Shown: piece by piece, positions 38,196 through 46,711 of the stretch
How the letters are laid out: the number at the start of each line of letters is the position of its first letter
Numbering within the stretch: position 1 is the stretch's first letter
Notes under the pieces: generated by a model
What the model saw: the letters and a program-made list of their open reading frames with translations, nothing else
Databases searched by the model: none
Told to the model about the DNA's origin: nothing
Source: Bacteroidota bacterium
GTDB taxonomy: Bacteria > Bacteroidota > Bacteroidia > Cytophagales > Cytophagaceae
NCBI GenBank assembly: GCA_023428135.1
Contig: JAEYZG010000016.1
Span: 233,573 to 297,572, forward strand
Reading direction: 5' to 3'
Length of the DNA: 64,000 bases
Translations under genes and position numbers: made by a program

Positions 38196-38654
38196 AACCT
38201 GCTTTAAATTGTAAACAATGAACAGAAGTTACTACCATTTAAGTAATGCTCAGAAAAATTCAAAAAAATAGGTTGTTAGGTTAAGTTATTGTTTAGCATA
38301 ATATTTAAAATATATATTCAACAATATGCCCTAAAGTTATCGTGCTTTAATAAAATTAAAGAGAATAGGAGAAGTTTCTATAAAACGGTTGCAGAGAATA
38401 GTATCGGTTTAATATTGAATCACCACATTATGATGTCTGTGATAGCAATTTGCCCTGATAAAGTCTGAGAATTAAGTTTTATATCAATTAATTATTTTCA
38501 TTCCGAAATTTTATTATTATTGAAACAGGAAGTCTAAATGTTATAATCATAACATTACCTTCAAAATCTGATTTTATTGTTTCGTACAAATCCAATCCCA
38601 AACGATAAATAAATATTGTATTTATATTTCTCTAAAAATGAAAATCTTATAAAT
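38196..38654. other. Long AT-rich intergenic region
   Basis: About 460 bases ahead of the alcohol dehydrogenase operon. No reading frame, hairpin or RNA motif stands out. It presumably carries the operon promoter near its right end. Confidence 0.4.
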
Positions 38655-39749
38655 ATGGAAACTCTTAAAGCAACAGCTGAAGGTGTCATTGCCATTCAAG
38701 CGAAAGAATTCAGGGCATTTGGTACTGCAGCGCCTGATAAAACTTTACAACAAATCAAAATAAACCGAAGAATTCCTACACCTCATGATGTGGAAATTGA
38801 AATACTCTATTGTGGTGTTTGCCATTCCGATCTTCATACTGCCCGTAATGAGTGGCACGGTACAGTTTATCCTTGTGTACCAGGACATGAAATAGTTGGT
38901 AAAGTAGTAAGTGTTGGAAAGCATGTTTCAAAATTTAAAGTTGGTGACCATGCAGCTGTAGGTTGTATGGTTGATAGCTGCAGGGAGTGTCAGTATTGCA
39001 AAGAAGATCTGGAACAATATTGTGAAGAAGGAAATACCGCAACTTACAATTCTCCTGACAGGCATTTGGGCACACAGACCTATGGTGGGTATTCCGAAAG
39101 TGTTGTTGTGGATGAAGCTTATGTTTTGCGAGTGCCTGAAAATCTTGATCTGGCAGCAGCGGCACCGCTCTTATGTGCAGGAGTCACTACCTATTCTCCT
39201 CTGAAACAATGGAATGTAGGCCCAGGCAAGAAAGTTGGAATTGTTGGTATTGGCGGTTTGGGACATATGGCAGTTAAACTTGCAAAAGCTATGGGGGCAG
39301 AGGTGATTGTATTTACAACTTCAGCTTCTAAAGTGGAAGATGCGAAACGCCTGGGCGCTGATGATGTAGTGCTTTCTAAAGATAAAAACGAGATGCTACG
39401 CTATGCCGGTAAATTACACTTTGTCCTGGATGCTGTCTCTGCACAGCATGATGTCAATGTTTATTTAAGTCAGTTACGTGTGGATGGAACATTGGTGTTA
39501 GTGGGCGCACCTGAGCATCCGCTTCCGGTTGCTGCATTCAGTCTCATACCATACAGAAGAACTTTTGCAGGATCAATGATCGGAGGTATTGCTGAAACAC
39601 AAGAGATGCTTGATTTTTGTGGCAAACATAATATTGTTTCGGATATAGAAATGATCAACATTCAACAGATCAATGAAGCCTATGAACGTTTGCTGAAAAG
39701 TGACGTCAGATATCGTTTTGTTATTGATATGGCTTCTTTAAAAAAATAA
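38655..39749 (+). CDS. Zinc-dependent NAD(P) alcohol dehydrogenase, CAD/YahK type
   Basis: 364 residues from ATG 38655 (METLKATAEGVIAI); an upstream ATG at 38616 adds an unrelated 13 residues. Medium-chain dehydrogenase/reductase motifs: catalytic zinc CGVCHSDLH and GHEIVGKV, four structural-zinc cysteines (CRECQYCKEDLEQYC), and the coenzyme site VGIVGIGGLGHMAVKLAKA. It reduces aldehydes to alcohols, often with NADPH in this subgroup. It is the first gene of an operon with a cupin (13-base gap) and a RibD-like reductase, suggesting reactive carbonyl detoxification (inference). Confidence 0.93.
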   Translation: METLKATAEGVIAIQAKEFRAFGTAAPDKTLQQIKINRRIPTPHDVEIEILYCGVCHSDLHTARNEWHGTVYPCVPGHEIVGKVVSVGKHVSKFKVGDHAAVGCMVDSCRECQYCKEDLEQYCEEGNTATYNSPDRHLGTQTYGGYSESVVVDEAYVLRVPENLDLAAAAPLLCAGVTTYSPLKQWNVGPGKKVGIVGIGGLGHMAVKLAKAMGAEVIVFTTSASKVEDAKRLGADDVVLSKDKNEMLRYAGKLHFVLDAVSAQHDVNVYLSQLRVDGTLVLVGAPEHPLPVAAFSLIPYRRTFAGSMIGGIAETQEMLDFCGKHNIVSDIEMINIQQINEAYERLLKSDVRYRFVIDMASLKK

Positions 39750-39762
39750 GTATAACTGTAAT

Positions 39763-40164
39763 ATGGAAATTAAAAGGATAGGATCACAGCCTTCATGTTT
39801 AGGTCCCACGGACTGGTTTACTGGTTCGGTACGGATCGATCCACTTTTTCAGGCAAGTGATCCAGCAAGGGTTGCGGGTTCAAGCGTCACTTTCGAACCA
39901 GGTGCTCGAACAGCATGGCATACTCATCCGCTAGGTCAGACCTTGATAATAACCTCAGGTTGCGGCTGGGCGCAAAGGGAAGGAGGGCCAGTTGAAGAGA
40001 TTCACCCTGGTGATATAGTATGGTTCCCTCCCGGAGAAAAGCATTGGCATGGGGCAACACCTTTTACAGCAATGGCACATATTGCCATTCAGGAGAGCAT
40101 GAATGGCAAGGTTGTAGACTGGATGGAAAAGGTTACCGATGAGCAGTATCATTCAAAATCCTAA
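39763..40164 (+). CDS. Cupin-domain protein
   Basis: 133 residues, one cupin barrel. Motif 1 is FEPGARTAWHTHPLGQTL with the metal-binding His-x-His and a later Gln/Glu; motif 2 is PGDIVWFPPGEKHWHGATP. Close in pattern to small cupins related to carboxymuconolactone decarboxylase companions and (R)-mandelonitrile lyase-like proteins. Cytoplasmic, between the alcohol dehydrogenase and the RibD-like gene in one operon. Enzymatic role unproven. Confidence 0.88.
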   Translation: MEIKRIGSQPSCLGPTDWFTGSVRIDPLFQASDPARVAGSSVTFEPGARTAWHTHPLGQTLIITSGCGWAQREGGPVEEIHPGDIVWFPPGEKHWHGATPFTAMAHIAIQESMNGKVVDWMEKVTDEQYHSKS

Positions 40165-40191
40165 GAAATAAAATCTACATAAAATTTAACT

Positions 40192-40896
40192 ATGAAAAAA
40201 CCTCATGTAATCTGTCATATGATGTCTACTATCAATGGCAAGATCATTTCTGATAACTGGGGAAATAAAGACCTGACAAAAAGCTATACAGATATTTATG
40301 AAAGATGCCATCAAAGCTTTGCTACCCATGCCTGGATGGTAGGAAGGGTTACAATGGAAAAACATTTTTCAGAAAACGAGAAGCCTGCATTGCCTAAACC
40401 CCAAACTCCGATAGACAGGAAACCATTTATAGGAGACAAAGAAGCAAAAAGCTTTGCTATCGCTGTGGATGCTAAAGGAAAGTTAATATGGCACTCCAAT
40501 GAAACAGGAGGAGATCATATTATTGAGGTGCTTACTGAACAAGTGAGCGATGAATATCTTAATTTTCTCCAGGAAAAAAAGGTATCCTATATTTTTGGTG
40601 GTAAAAATGAAATGGACTTCGAGCTGGTTTTACAACAACTTGGTGAGCTTTTTAATATTAAAACCCTGATGCTGGAAGGAGGTGGGCATATCAACGGTTC
40701 GCTGTTAAATGAAGGGTTAATTGATGAATTAAGTATTTTAATAGTTCCTGTTGCTGATGCATCGCCCCATGTACCAACTACCTTTGAATTGGGTAATTAT
40801 CAACAGAAAAATATATCACAACACCTTCATTTGAAAGAAGTGAGACAATTGGAGAATGCAGTGCTCTGGCTAAAGTATTCAGTTAATAAAGATTAG
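40192..40896 (+). CDS. RibD C-terminal / dihydrofolate-reductase-like protein
   Basis: 234 residues. HVICHMMSTINGKI at the start, AWMVGRVTMEKHF near 48, and LMLEGGGHINGSLLNEGLIDELSILIVPV near 155 are the nucleotide-binding motifs of the RibD C-terminal reductase family. A probable NADPH-dependent reductase, not the true riboflavin enzyme, since the deaminase half and the rib operon are absent. Third gene of the 38655-40896 operon, 27 bases after the cupin gene, convergent with the next gene. Confidence 0.87.
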   Translation: MKKPHVICHMMSTINGKIISDNWGNKDLTKSYTDIYERCHQSFATHAWMVGRVTMEKHFSENEKPALPKPQTPIDRKPFIGDKEAKSFAIAVDAKGKLIWHSNETGGDHIIEVLTEQVSDEYLNFLQEKKVSYIFGGKNEMDFELVLQQLGELFNIKTLMLEGGGHINGSLLNEGLIDELSILIVPVADASPHVPTTFELGNYQQKNISQHLHLKEVRQLENAVLWLKYSVNKD

Positions 40897-40971
40897 ATAT
40901 CGAGACTAATATGGTATTATAGATTATTTAAATCAGCTTGCTGGAATGCTTTTTATTCTATATCTGTATCT

Positions 40972-41868
40972 TTATTGTCTTATTATAAAACTTCTTTCGC
41001 TGAAGGCAGGGATGGAAGGTGCAGCTTCATAAAAATACTTTATTTCATCTTTACTTTCCATTAACCCTAAGCTATACAATACAGGTACAAAATGATCCGG
41101 AGTAGGAGCAGCTAATTTACCCAGTTTATGACTAGTCTCATAATTGATAACATTGCTGAAACTCCTTTTATCAATTTGCTTTTTGATCCATGCATCATAC
41201 TCTGATTCCCAACCATATGGGGTCATGTCATTAGTACGAAATTTCTGTCCGGCTAATTTTAAATTATGAATAAGTGAACCACTACCTATTATTAACACTC
41301 CTTTTTCTCGTAGCGATTTTAATTGTTTTCCTAATTCAAAATGATAATCTGGTTTTGCATAGTAATTGATGCTCATCTGAAACACAGGAATATTGGCATT
41401 CGGAAATAAATGCATCAACATAGGCCAGGCTCCGTGATCCAATCCCCAATCTCCTGTTTCAGAGACAGAAGGAATGATTTTTTTTACTTCATGAGCAATA
41501 TCCGGAGCTCCTTTAGCATGGTATTCAACTTTGTAATATTCATCCGGGAAGCCATAGTAATCATAGATTTGTTTTTGTTCAGGCGAAATATTTACATACG
41601 TCCCTCTGGTGCACCAATGAGCAGAAACAACCAATGCTGCTTTCACTTCATAGTTATTTTGCAACTCCTGACCCAAACCGTATAGTGTTTTCCAGAATGC
41701 CCGTTCTTCTCTTGACACTGGTATATCCATAGGATTGCCATGTGATGTAAAAAGAACAGGCATTTTTTTACTCTGAGTTGGTAAATTGTCTGTAAATAGT
41801 TTAAAGCTGCTTAATGTACTCATTGCAGAAAATGCTAAAATGGTTTTAATGAATTTCTTACGTTCCAT
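40972..41868 (-). CDS. Extradiol dioxygenase, 4,5-DOPA dioxygenase (YgiD/LigB) family, with export-like N-terminus
   Basis: 298 residues. PVLFTSHGNPMDIP near 38, VVSAHWCTRGTYVN near 80, GLDHGAWPMLMHLFP near 143 and PTPDHFVPVLYSLG near 255 give the His residues that bind metal in the LigB/YgiD family, which cleaves catechols such as DOPA. Unlike E. coli YgiD it has about 35 extra N-terminal residues (MERKKFIKTILAFSAMSTLSSF) resembling a signal peptide, so it may be exported. It is convergent with the 38655 operon. Confidence 0.87.
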   Translation of the reverse strand: MERKKFIKTILAFSAMSTLSSFKLFTDNLPTQSKKMPVLFTSHGNPMDIPVSREERAFWKTLYGLGQELQNNYEVKAALVVSAHWCTRGTYVNISPEQKQIYDYYGFPDEYYKVEYHAKGAPDIAHEVKKIIPSVSETGDWGLDHGAWPMLMHLFPNANIPVFQMSINYYAKPDYHFELGKQLKSLREKGVLIIGSGSLIHNLKLAGQKFRTNDMTPYGWESEYDAWIKKQIDKRSFSNVINYETSHKLGKLAAPTPDHFVPVLYSLGLMESKDEIKYFYEAAPSIPAFSERSFIIRQ

Positions 41869-42290
41869 AGACCTGCTTTTGCTAAGAATGTCAGATTCTA
41901 TTATACGAATTTTAGTAGTATAAAATAATAAAAATATGCTAATAAAATGAGTGGCTTTAAAAGCGCTGATGATGAAGAGTTTGCATAACTTCTCAAGCTA
42001 GAAACCAGGCTGCCAAGCAATATAGGTTACTTTAGGATCTAAGCCCCAGTATCTTTGCGTTTTGACTGATTCTTTAAATGTCCTGATTTTTTGATTGTTA
42101 CTGCTAAATAAATATTTTAATAATGATAAATGGAAAATATGCTCATCAATGCGTATATATGCTCAATTTGGAATGTAAGAAAAACTTTGTTGAGCAATAC
42201 CAATTATTTTAACAGCCTGAGGTGCTGGAAAAACGACCCATCAACTGATAAAAATTTTAAGACAAGATTAAACCAATAATTTATTTTTAA
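41869..42290. other. Intergenic region upstream of the split rhomboid gene
   Basis: About 420 bases between divergent genes. No coding frame, repeat or RNA fold was recognised. Confidence 0.4.
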
Positions 42291-42617
42291 ATGGCAGTAG
42301 GATTTACACCAAAACACATTGAAGGTTTTCCACTTAACAATTTAACACACCAGCAATTTCTTGTGCTAGCGGATGAAGCAGCAACAAAAATAAATTGGAA
42401 GGTTGCCTACCTAAGCGAAAATGGCCTTATAGCATATACTGATAACGGAATGTTTTCCTGGAATGCAGAAATTAAAATTAAAATAGAAAATGGAATTGCC
42501 AGTATTCAAAGTGCATCCACAGGAAACGAAATAATAGACTGGGGTAAAAACAAGAAAAACGTTATCAACTTCACCTGTTTTCCGCACAGGCATTTTTGCA
42601 AAAAGTTAACTAGTTAA
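42291..42617 (+). pseudogene. Rhomboid-family protease, 5' fragment cut by an IS element
   Basis: The frame MAVGFTPKHIEGFPLNNLTH runs to 42573, where an IS1634-like element begins; its last 14 codons and stop lie inside the IS. Joining base 42573 to 44252, which removes the IS and one target copy, restores a single 1470-base frame of 489 residues (...NKKNVINF then ITNLEELKG...). This fragment supplies the soluble N-terminal region before the membrane domain. Alone it carries no catalytic residue. Confidence 0.88.
42555..42573. repeat. Target-site duplication, left copy
   Basis: AAAAACGTTATCAACTTCA, 19 bases, identical to 44233-44251 and directly abutting the IS ends. Confidence 0.93.
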
Positions 42618-44232
42618 ATTTTAATATTTTGAGTTTGCCAAAACGTTAAAATCGGGTGACCCGCGATGTTTTTTGATATCTTTGTGAATGTTTGTGCGCA
42701 AGAAAAAGAACAAGTCAGGCAGTGTTAGTGTGCAGATTCTCCAAAAAGAGAATGGAAAGAACAAGCTTATCAAAAGTATCGGTAGTGCTTCAGAAGCATC
42801 AGATATAGCAATTTTAGTATCAAAAGCCCAAAATGAAATTCAATTACTTCTAAGACAACGCTCCTTATTTGTTTCCAAGCAAGAAACCTCAATAGAGAGC
42901 TTTATCTCAGAACTTTCTAATGGTCAAATCAAAACCATTGGCCCGGAACTCGTTTTCGGTAAAATTTATGACTATATCGGATATAATAAAATCGATAAAG
43001 AATTATTTCGACATTTGGTCATAGCCCGATTGGCATTCCCTTTAAGTAAACTAAAAACTATAGAATATCTGTACCGTTTCCAAGGTGTGATGCTTAGCCT
43101 GGATAATGTTTACCGCTTCTTAGACAAGCTTAATAATGATCTCAAAGAAGATGTAGAGCAAATTAGCTTCAATCACACCAAAAAGATTCTGAATGGTAAC
43201 CTAAGTATTGTATTCTATGATATGACCACGTTGTATTTTGAGGCAAGTGACGAGGATGACTTACGTAAAACAGGCTTTAGCAAAGACGGAAAGCATAGCA
43301 ATCCGCAGATATATATTGGTTTGCTGGTCGGTTTGGGAGGTTATGCAATCGGTTATGAAATTTTTGAGGGCAGTATTTATGAAGGTCACACCCTGATACC
43401 AGTTATTGAAAAAATGTCACAAAAATTTGCTTTGAATAAGCCCATTGTTGTTGCCGATGCAGGACTTTTAAATAATGCTAATATCAGAGCACTAGAAGAA
43501 CAGGGTTATGAATATATTCTAGGAGCCAGGATAAAAAATGAAAGCAAGGCACATACAGAAGAAATACTGGCAACCGATTTTAAACATGGAGATTATATAA
43601 CAATAAACAAAGCCAGTAGTAAGCTGATTGTCCAGTATTCGGAAAACAGAGCAAAGAAAGATGCTTATAACAGAGAACGTGGTTTAAGAAGACTCGAAAA
43701 ACAAATAAAGTCAGGTAAGCTTACCAAACAACATATCAATAATCGAGGCTACAACAAGTATCTGATAATGGAAGGCAAGGTTTCCATCTCTATAGACAAG
43801 GAAAAGTATAATAAAGATGGTAAATGGGATGGATTAAAAGGCTATGTTACCAATTGTAATCAATCACCATCAGTTATTATAGAAAACTATAAGAGTCTCT
43901 GGCAAATAGAGAAGGCATTTAGAATGTCCAAGACTGATCTGCGCATCCGTCCGATATATCATCGGTTAAGAAATCGAATAGAAGCACATATATGTCTCTC
44001 GTTTGTAGCATACACAATTTATAAGGAGTTGGAAAGAGTATTAAAACATGAACTATATCCACTATCTGTAGAGAAGGCCGCAGAGATAACCCACAATATA
44101 TATCAAGTTGAAATTATGCTGCCTGAGTCAAAGCAAATTAAAACCATTACACTCAAAATGGACAAACTACAGACTCAACTCATTAATATTATTAACCAAA
44201 ATTACTCCAGGTGACCCATTGCGGAAAACAGG
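42574..44232 (+). mobile_element. IS1634-family insertion sequence, 1659 bp
   Basis: The element has 13-base perfect terminal inverted repeats, CCTGTTTTCCGCA at the left and TGCGGAAAACAGG at the right. It holds one full-length transposase gene and is flanked by a 19-base direct duplication. Long, variable target duplications are a known feature of the IS1634 family. The element looks intact and the duplication is perfect, so insertion was probably recent. It splits a rhomboid protease gene. Confidence 0.93.
42688..44214 (+). CDS. IS1634-family DDE transposase
   Basis: 508 residues. The DDE residues fit FYDMTTLYFEA (first Asp near residue 173), VVADAGLL (second Asp) and WQIEKAFRMSKTDLRIRP (Glu), the IS1634/IS1549-like signature. 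The N-terminal region (MFVRKKKNKSGSVSVQIL) is the usual DNA-binding part. The stop at 44212-44214 is 18 bases before the right end. The gene is full length with no interruptions, so transposition may still be possible. Its frame is the same as that of the downstream rhomboid fragment. Confidence 0.95.
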   Translation: MFVRKKKNKSGSVSVQILQKENGKNKLIKSIGSASEASDIAILVSKAQNEIQLLLRQRSLFVSKQETSIESFISELSNGQIKTIGPELVFGKIYDYIGYNKIDKELFRHLVIARLAFPLSKLKTIEYLYRFQGVMLSLDNVYRFLDKLNNDLKEDVEQISFNHTKKILNGNLSIVFYDMTTLYFEASDEDDLRKTGFSKDGKHSNPQIYIGLLVGLGGYAIGYEIFEGSIYEGHTLIPVIEKMSQKFALNKPIVVADAGLLNNANIRALEEQGYEYILGARIKNESKAHTEEILATDFKHGDYITINKASSKLIVQYSENRAKKDAYNRERGLRRLEKQIKSGKLTKQHINNRGYNKYLIMEGKVSISIDKEKYNKDGKWDGLKGYVTNCNQSPSVIIENYKSLWQIEKAFRMSKTDLRIRPIYHRLRNRIEAHICLSFVAYTIYKELERVLKHELYPLSVEKAAEITHNIYQVEIMLPESKQIKTITLKMDKLQTQLINIINQNYSR

Positions 44233-44251
44233 AAAAACGTTATCAACTTCA
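44233..44251. repeat. Target-site duplication, right copy
   Basis: Exact repeat of 42555-42573, immediately after the right terminal inverted repeat. Confidence 0.93.
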
Positions 44252-45438
44252 TTACAAATCTGGAAGAGCTGAAAGGGAGCATACCACAAGAAGAGCTGGA
44301 TATAAAATATCAAAAAATAAGCGAACAACTTGTTTCACAGGAAGAGGATATCTTAAAATTACCTCCCGCGACAACGACAGAACAAATCAATGGTTTCTTC
44401 TCTATTTTTAAACCCGTCAAAGGTTTTTTTATTACCCCGATCCTGTTAGATTTAAATATTTTGATTTTCGCTTTAATGGTGATCAGCGGAGTGAATATTA
44501 TGTTGCCAGACAACGAGAGTTTATTGAATTGGGGGGCAAATTTCCGTCCTATGACTTTAGAAGGTGAATGGTGGCGACTAATAACCTGCTGTTTTTTACA
44601 TATTGGAATTTTTCACCTTCTAATGAATATGTATGCTTTGCTTTATATAGGCGTTTTGTTAGAGCCACTATTAGGCAGAACTAGATTTATTTCTGCATAC
44701 CTGTTAACAGGGATTACAGCAAGTATTGCAAGTTTATGGTGGCACGATCTTACCATCAGCGCTGGCGCATCTGGTGCAGTCTTCGGTATGTATGGCGTTT
44801 TTCTGTCTTTGTTAACAACTAATTTAATTGAGCAGACAGCGAGACAAACCTTATTGACAAGTATTGTTGTTTTTGTTGGTTACAATTTAATCAATGGGCT
44901 CAGAGATGGAATTGACAATGCAGCGCACATAGGAGGTTTACTAGCAGGACTATTAATAGGTTTTATTTTAATCCCAAGCTTAAAGAAAACTAACGATGAT
45001 AAATTGAAATATGGAACAATAGCCTTATTGACATTCCTAATCCTTGGCTCTTCATTTGTTATTTATCAAAGAATCCCTAATGATATAGGAAGATATGATG
45101 CCAAAATCAAAGAGTTTGCTTCAATGGAGGTATTAGCATTAGAAGTTTATAATTTACCTCCAGAAACACCTAGTGATAAAGTACTTTATGGAATTAAAGA
45201 CAAAGGAATTTTTTATTGGAAAGAAAATATAAAGCTGATTGACAGTTTTAAGGAATTGAATCTACCAGTTGAATTAATAAGACGAAACAAGATATTAAAG
45301 GAGTATTGTGAACTTAGAATCAAATGCTATGAATTACTTTATAAAGCAATTTCTGAGAACACTGACCAATACAAGCAACAAATTGAAGATTACAACTTAC
45401 AGATAGACGCCAAAATAAAAGAGCTTGAAAGCGATTGA
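44252..45438 (+). pseudogene. Rhomboid-family intramembrane serine protease, 3' fragment with full catalytic domain
   Basis: Continuation of the split gene: about 395 residues, including all membrane helices. The active site is visible as HIGIFHLLMN (oxyanion-region His and Asn), the nucleophile Ser in SAGASGAVFGMYG and the catalytic His in NAAHIGGLLAG. Rhomboids cleave membrane proteins within the bilayer. No ATG lies before the first helix; a TTG at 44461 could start a protein beginning in helix one and containing all catalytic residues. The frame is open back to the transposase stop at 44214. A C-terminal soluble tail follows the last helix. Confidence 0.87.
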
Positions 45439-45580
45439 GAGTAATGCTTTAAGTGCAATATTGATTTTTTAGCTATATTTATTGTCTGTACTAGTCGTAT
45501 TGAACAACACATTATAGGATAGAGGAGTACCTTTTAAAAGTGACCTGCAGCTGCAACATATACCATTACTGAATTTTGAT

Positions 45581-46051
45581 ATGAAACCATTTAACAATGA
45601 AATAACTTATGAGATAAAGGAAGAGTTATCTTCTTTAATTACAACTTTAAATAATACGGATAATACACTCTTAATTAAGATTAATAGTGATAGTTTTGAA
45701 GTGGTTGAAAAATCAGGTTATTTTAAGATGTCCCAAATTAAAGATTATAAATTTATAGGAAATCTATCAACTAGTTCACCTGATTCAACAGAGCTGCGAA
45801 TGAAAGTTGAATTGAGAAAAATAGGTAAAATAAATTTTTATATCGTAGCATTTTTTATTTTGTATGGGCTTATGGGTTCTTTTTATTTACTATTCAATGA
45901 TAATATAAAAGGGTTTCTATTTATGTTTCTTTTATCTATTTTTTTGGGATGGTACTTGTACTTTCGTATAAATAAGGGGGCTATAGTTGCCTCAATATTA
46001 CTTTTGCAAAAAATGGACTTTTCAATTGAAAAAGTTAAAATTAAAAACTAA
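45581..46051 (+). CDS. Small membrane protein, unknown
   Basis: 156 residues: a soluble N-terminal part (MKPFNNEITYEIKEELSSL), two adjacent membrane helices near 88-107 and 110-127, and a short basic tail. The layout resembles small PH-domain-like or DUF proteins, but I recognise no family. It lies 140 bases after the rhomboid fragment on the same strand. Confidence 0.6.
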   Translation: MKPFNNEITYEIKEELSSLITTLNNTDNTLLIKINSDSFEVVEKSGYFKMSQIKDYKFIGNLSTSSPDSTELRMKVELRKIGKINFYIVAFFILYGLMGSFYLLFNDNIKGFLFMFLLSIFLGWYLYFRINKGAIVASILLLQKMDFSIEKVKIKN

Positions 46052-46108
46052 CCAGTAAATTGATTTTTTAACAAAAATAGATGTAGTGGGATAAATATTT
46101 TTTTTTAG

Positions 46109-46606
46109 ATGAAATGAATTCTCCTTATACTGACTTTAATTGGATTTTGTAGCACGGTGGCAGCTCAGGATACTTTCAGCTGGAGTGACTCTATAGTTAA
46201 AATCGGACAGACGAGGAATATTCGTATCAACGTGACTTTGGGTGGTTCTTGTACTATGATTCCTTGGTATGAATATGGTGATAACAAGCTGACTTTGGAT
46301 ACACTCCTGACATTCCTGAATAAGAACAATGATATATCAATTGCTCTTATTTGGCATACAGGAACATTAGGTTCTTCTCAATACAATTTTTATTATAGTA
46401 AGAAATTAGCAGATGCTCTCCTTAAGGAATTGATTCGTCTTGGAATTAGTGAGAAAAAAATTACAACAATCGGACTTGGAGAATCACGGCCTATAATAAG
46501 TGAGGAGGAAATAAAGAGCATTAAGGACCATGATAAAAAGATTCAACTAGATAGTGTTAATAGGAGGGTAGAAATTATTATAACATCGGTACCTGTCAGA
46601 AATTAA
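46109..46606 (+). pseudogene. OmpA-like protein with a stop codon in its signal peptide
   Basis: From ATG 46109 the frame reads Met-Lys-stop (TGA 46115-46117), then ILLILTLIGFCSTVAAQD and a 145-residue mature domain to TAA 46606. The whole is a classic signal peptide MK(x)ILLILTLIG with one sense codon, perhaps CGA or AGA, turned into TGA. The domain ends in an OmpA-C-like pattern (YYSKKLADALLKELIRLG, ITTIGLGESRP, VNRRVEIIIT), which binds peptidoglycan. A GTG at 46157 would give a protein without export signal. Either a recent nonsense mutation or a sequencing error. Confidence 0.75.
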
Positions 46607-46627
46607 CTATTAACAGTCCAATATACA

Positions 46628-46668
46628 AACAACAAAGCCTGCGCAATTTGCACAGGCTTTTGTTGTAA
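46628..46668. terminator. Bidirectional terminator between OmpA-like gene and katG
   Basis: Stem ACAACAAAGCCTG / CAGGCTTTTGTTGT with one bulge, T-rich on both strands, between convergent genes. Confidence 0.8.
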
Positions 46669-46711
46669 CTATATGGAATTGATTGAAAATTCTCTGATTA
46701 AACCTCAATGT

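Noticed and set aside
44211..44411. 66-residue frame just after the IS
   Set aside because: It reads the rhomboid gene in a wrong frame; the true continuation is in the transposase frame.
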